Below the pieces are notes generated by a model that was given only the letters and a program-made list of their open reading frames with translations, had not been told where the DNA came from and ran no database searches. Below, piece by piece: positions 63,319 to 64,000 of a stretch of DNA of 64,000 bases (its first letter is position 1; every line of letters starts with the position of its first letter). Source of the DNA: Desulfosudis oleivorans (GTDB lineage: Bacteria; Desulfobacterota; Desulfobacteria; Desulfobacterales; SURF-7). The stretch lies in contig DYJD01000031.1 in NCBI GenBank assembly GCA_020723325.1, forward strand, positions 18,216 to 82,215. The letters run 5' to 3'. The translations under genes were made by a program, and so were the position numbers.

Positions 63319-63866
63319 ATTGATATCACAGGATTATTATCGGCCATAGTCATGCGAATTTTATTGTTGATGTGTTCAAACTGTTCATCGCGATCGGGAT
63401 GATCGTCTCCCTCTTCGGTCTTCCGATTCCCTTGAAGGCTATAATTCATATCACGAAGTAACTGAGCAATTTTCTCGTGACTAATCGGATGGTTTTGACT
63501 AGAAAGTTCTTTTGCCAGAGTACGAGTGCTTTTACATGTCCAACGCAATGGCGATTCCGGATCTCCTTTTGTCAGTGGTTCTATCAAGGCTTCCAATATC
63601 TCCGGCAGAGTCGGATCGACAGATACCAAACTTGGCCGTCCGGCACCTTCCCTCCTTATTCTTGTTATGGGTGCTGCCTTGTCCGCTAGCTCGCGAATAC
63701 CTTTAGTTATTGTAACGCGAGATAGCCCACATGCACGGCTTACTAAAGTAACTCCCCCGTGCCCAAGTTGCTTCGCTTCAGCAGCAGCAACCAGTCGTCG
63801 CGAGCGTTCATTCAGATGAGGCCAGATTTGTAACAGCTTCTGTCTAAGACATGATTCGGTAGTCAT
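63315..63866 (-). pseudogene. ISAzo13-family transposase, truncated by the IS66 end
   Basis: The frame gives 183 residues: an N-terminal helix-turn-helix region (LVSRACGLSRVTITKGIREL), then PLRWTCKSTRTLAKELSSQN, the SLQGNRKTEEGDDHPDRDEQ block and FEHINNKI, all typical of ISAzo13 transposases. Where the family goes on VISVDTKKKELVG (with a catalytic Asp), this one stops two codons later, at GTAAGCGC, the IS66 terminus. So the IS66 jumped into this transposase gene and cut off its DDE catalytic domain. The left end of the ISAzo13 element is probably near 63930, where GGAATCGTCAATAAATTAAC is read on the minus strand. Confidence 0.8.
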
Positions 63867-63872
63867 GTCTCA

Positions 63873-63900
63873 AGTATAGCATATTTGTAGGAAATGTAAA
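63873..63900 (-). promoter_or_regulatory. Promoter-like sequence for the ISAzo13 transposase
   Basis: On the minus strand TTTACA (63900-63895), a 16-base spacer and TATACT (63878-63873) lie only six bases before the ATG. A transcript from here would be leaderless or nearly so, or the true start lies further in. Both hexamers match consensus at five of six positions. Confidence 0.5.
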
Positions 63901-63934
63901 GTTAATTTATTGACGATTCCTAACTGGATTCATG

Positions 63935-64000
63935 ATTTATTCACAGAATCGGGATAGGAAGGAACCTCACGGCCCCTCCCTCCCACACCACCAGGCATAC
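63935..64000 (-). ncRNA. Possible 3' end of a group II intron
   Basis: Read on the minus strand from the window edge, GGTGGTGTGGGAGGGAGGGG, then CCGTGAGGTTCCTTCCTATC and CCGAT resemble the domain V-VI linker, domain VI and 3' terminus of bacterial group II introns (which often end CCTATCCCGAT or CTACCCGAT). Domain V and any reverse transcriptase would lie outside the window. The intron would have inserted directly beside the ISAzo13 end. This rests on a remembered resemblance of a short stretch, so it is tentative. Confidence 0.35.

Noticed and set aside
1..64000. CRISPR arrays, tRNA or rRNA genes
   Set aside because: I saw no regularly spaced repeats, no cloverleaf-like sequence in the gaps and no rRNA-like stretch; a dedicated search could still find a tRNA that I missed.

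Overview
The window reads as the chromosome of a Gram-negative, probably anaerobic Desulfobacterota (deltaproteobacterial) organism, most likely near Desulfobacterales. This rests on the gene set and order (a TIGR03960-type radical SAM protein, rng, rpmH, rnpA, yidD, yidC, jag and mnmE in one line), on YkgJ cysteine-cluster proteins, a thiolase with an insert, a YeiH-type sulfur transporter, and a roughly 50% GC housekeeping background. It is an inference from families, not a database match. I see no rRNA, tRNA or CRISPR array.

Layout. 1-7.2 kb: the tail of an FAD oxidoreductase, an unresolved ORF, a Nudix hydrolase, a complete BMP-type nucleoside ABC importer (binding protein, double ATPase, two permeases) and a decayed nucleotidyltransferase-like gene. 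7.2-18.5 kb (minus strand): the replication-origin-associated block TIGR03960 - rng - rpmH - rnpA - yidD - yidC - jag - mnmE - YkgJ - small protein - PrmA-like. A perfect 16-bp parS palindrome lies between mnmE and the YkgJ gene. 18.5-35 kb (mostly plus): HtrA/Deg protease, asnS, thiolase, AI-2E transporter, gyrA, gpsA, radC, pgk, a VTT membrane protein and several uncharacterised proteins. 35-41.8 kb (minus): the operon rplU-rpmA-obgE-proB-proA-nadD-rsfS-gpmI, with a good sigma70-type promoter ahead of rplU. 41.9-51.5 kb: fdhD, nhaA, a KefB-like antiporter, a DUF3124 protein, an AEC carrier, and an aminotransferase/ALDH7 pair that looks catabolic.

51.9-64 kb is accessory. A PD-(D/E)XK nuclease fused to an EVE domain, a GIY-YIG protein with an unknown front half, and a REP-associated tyrosine transposase come first. 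Next are a single-polypeptide SDR-radical SAM fusion and a three-gene sulfur module (extended YeiH transporter, periplasmic rhodanese, MauE/DoxX). After about 59.95 kb nearly everything is broken mobile DNA: a zinc-finger gene fragment, an excisionase-like HTH gene, a frameshifted BRO antirepressor, pieces of two tyrosine recombinases, an IS66 end inserted in an ISAzo13-type transposase, and probably the 3' end of a group II intron at the window edge.

The best candidates for undescribed biology are the SDR-radical SAM fusion, the EVE-nuclease/GIY-YIG pair, and the extended YeiH-rhodanese-MauE operon. The parS site and the apparent ATT start of yidD are the most interesting small-scale signals.
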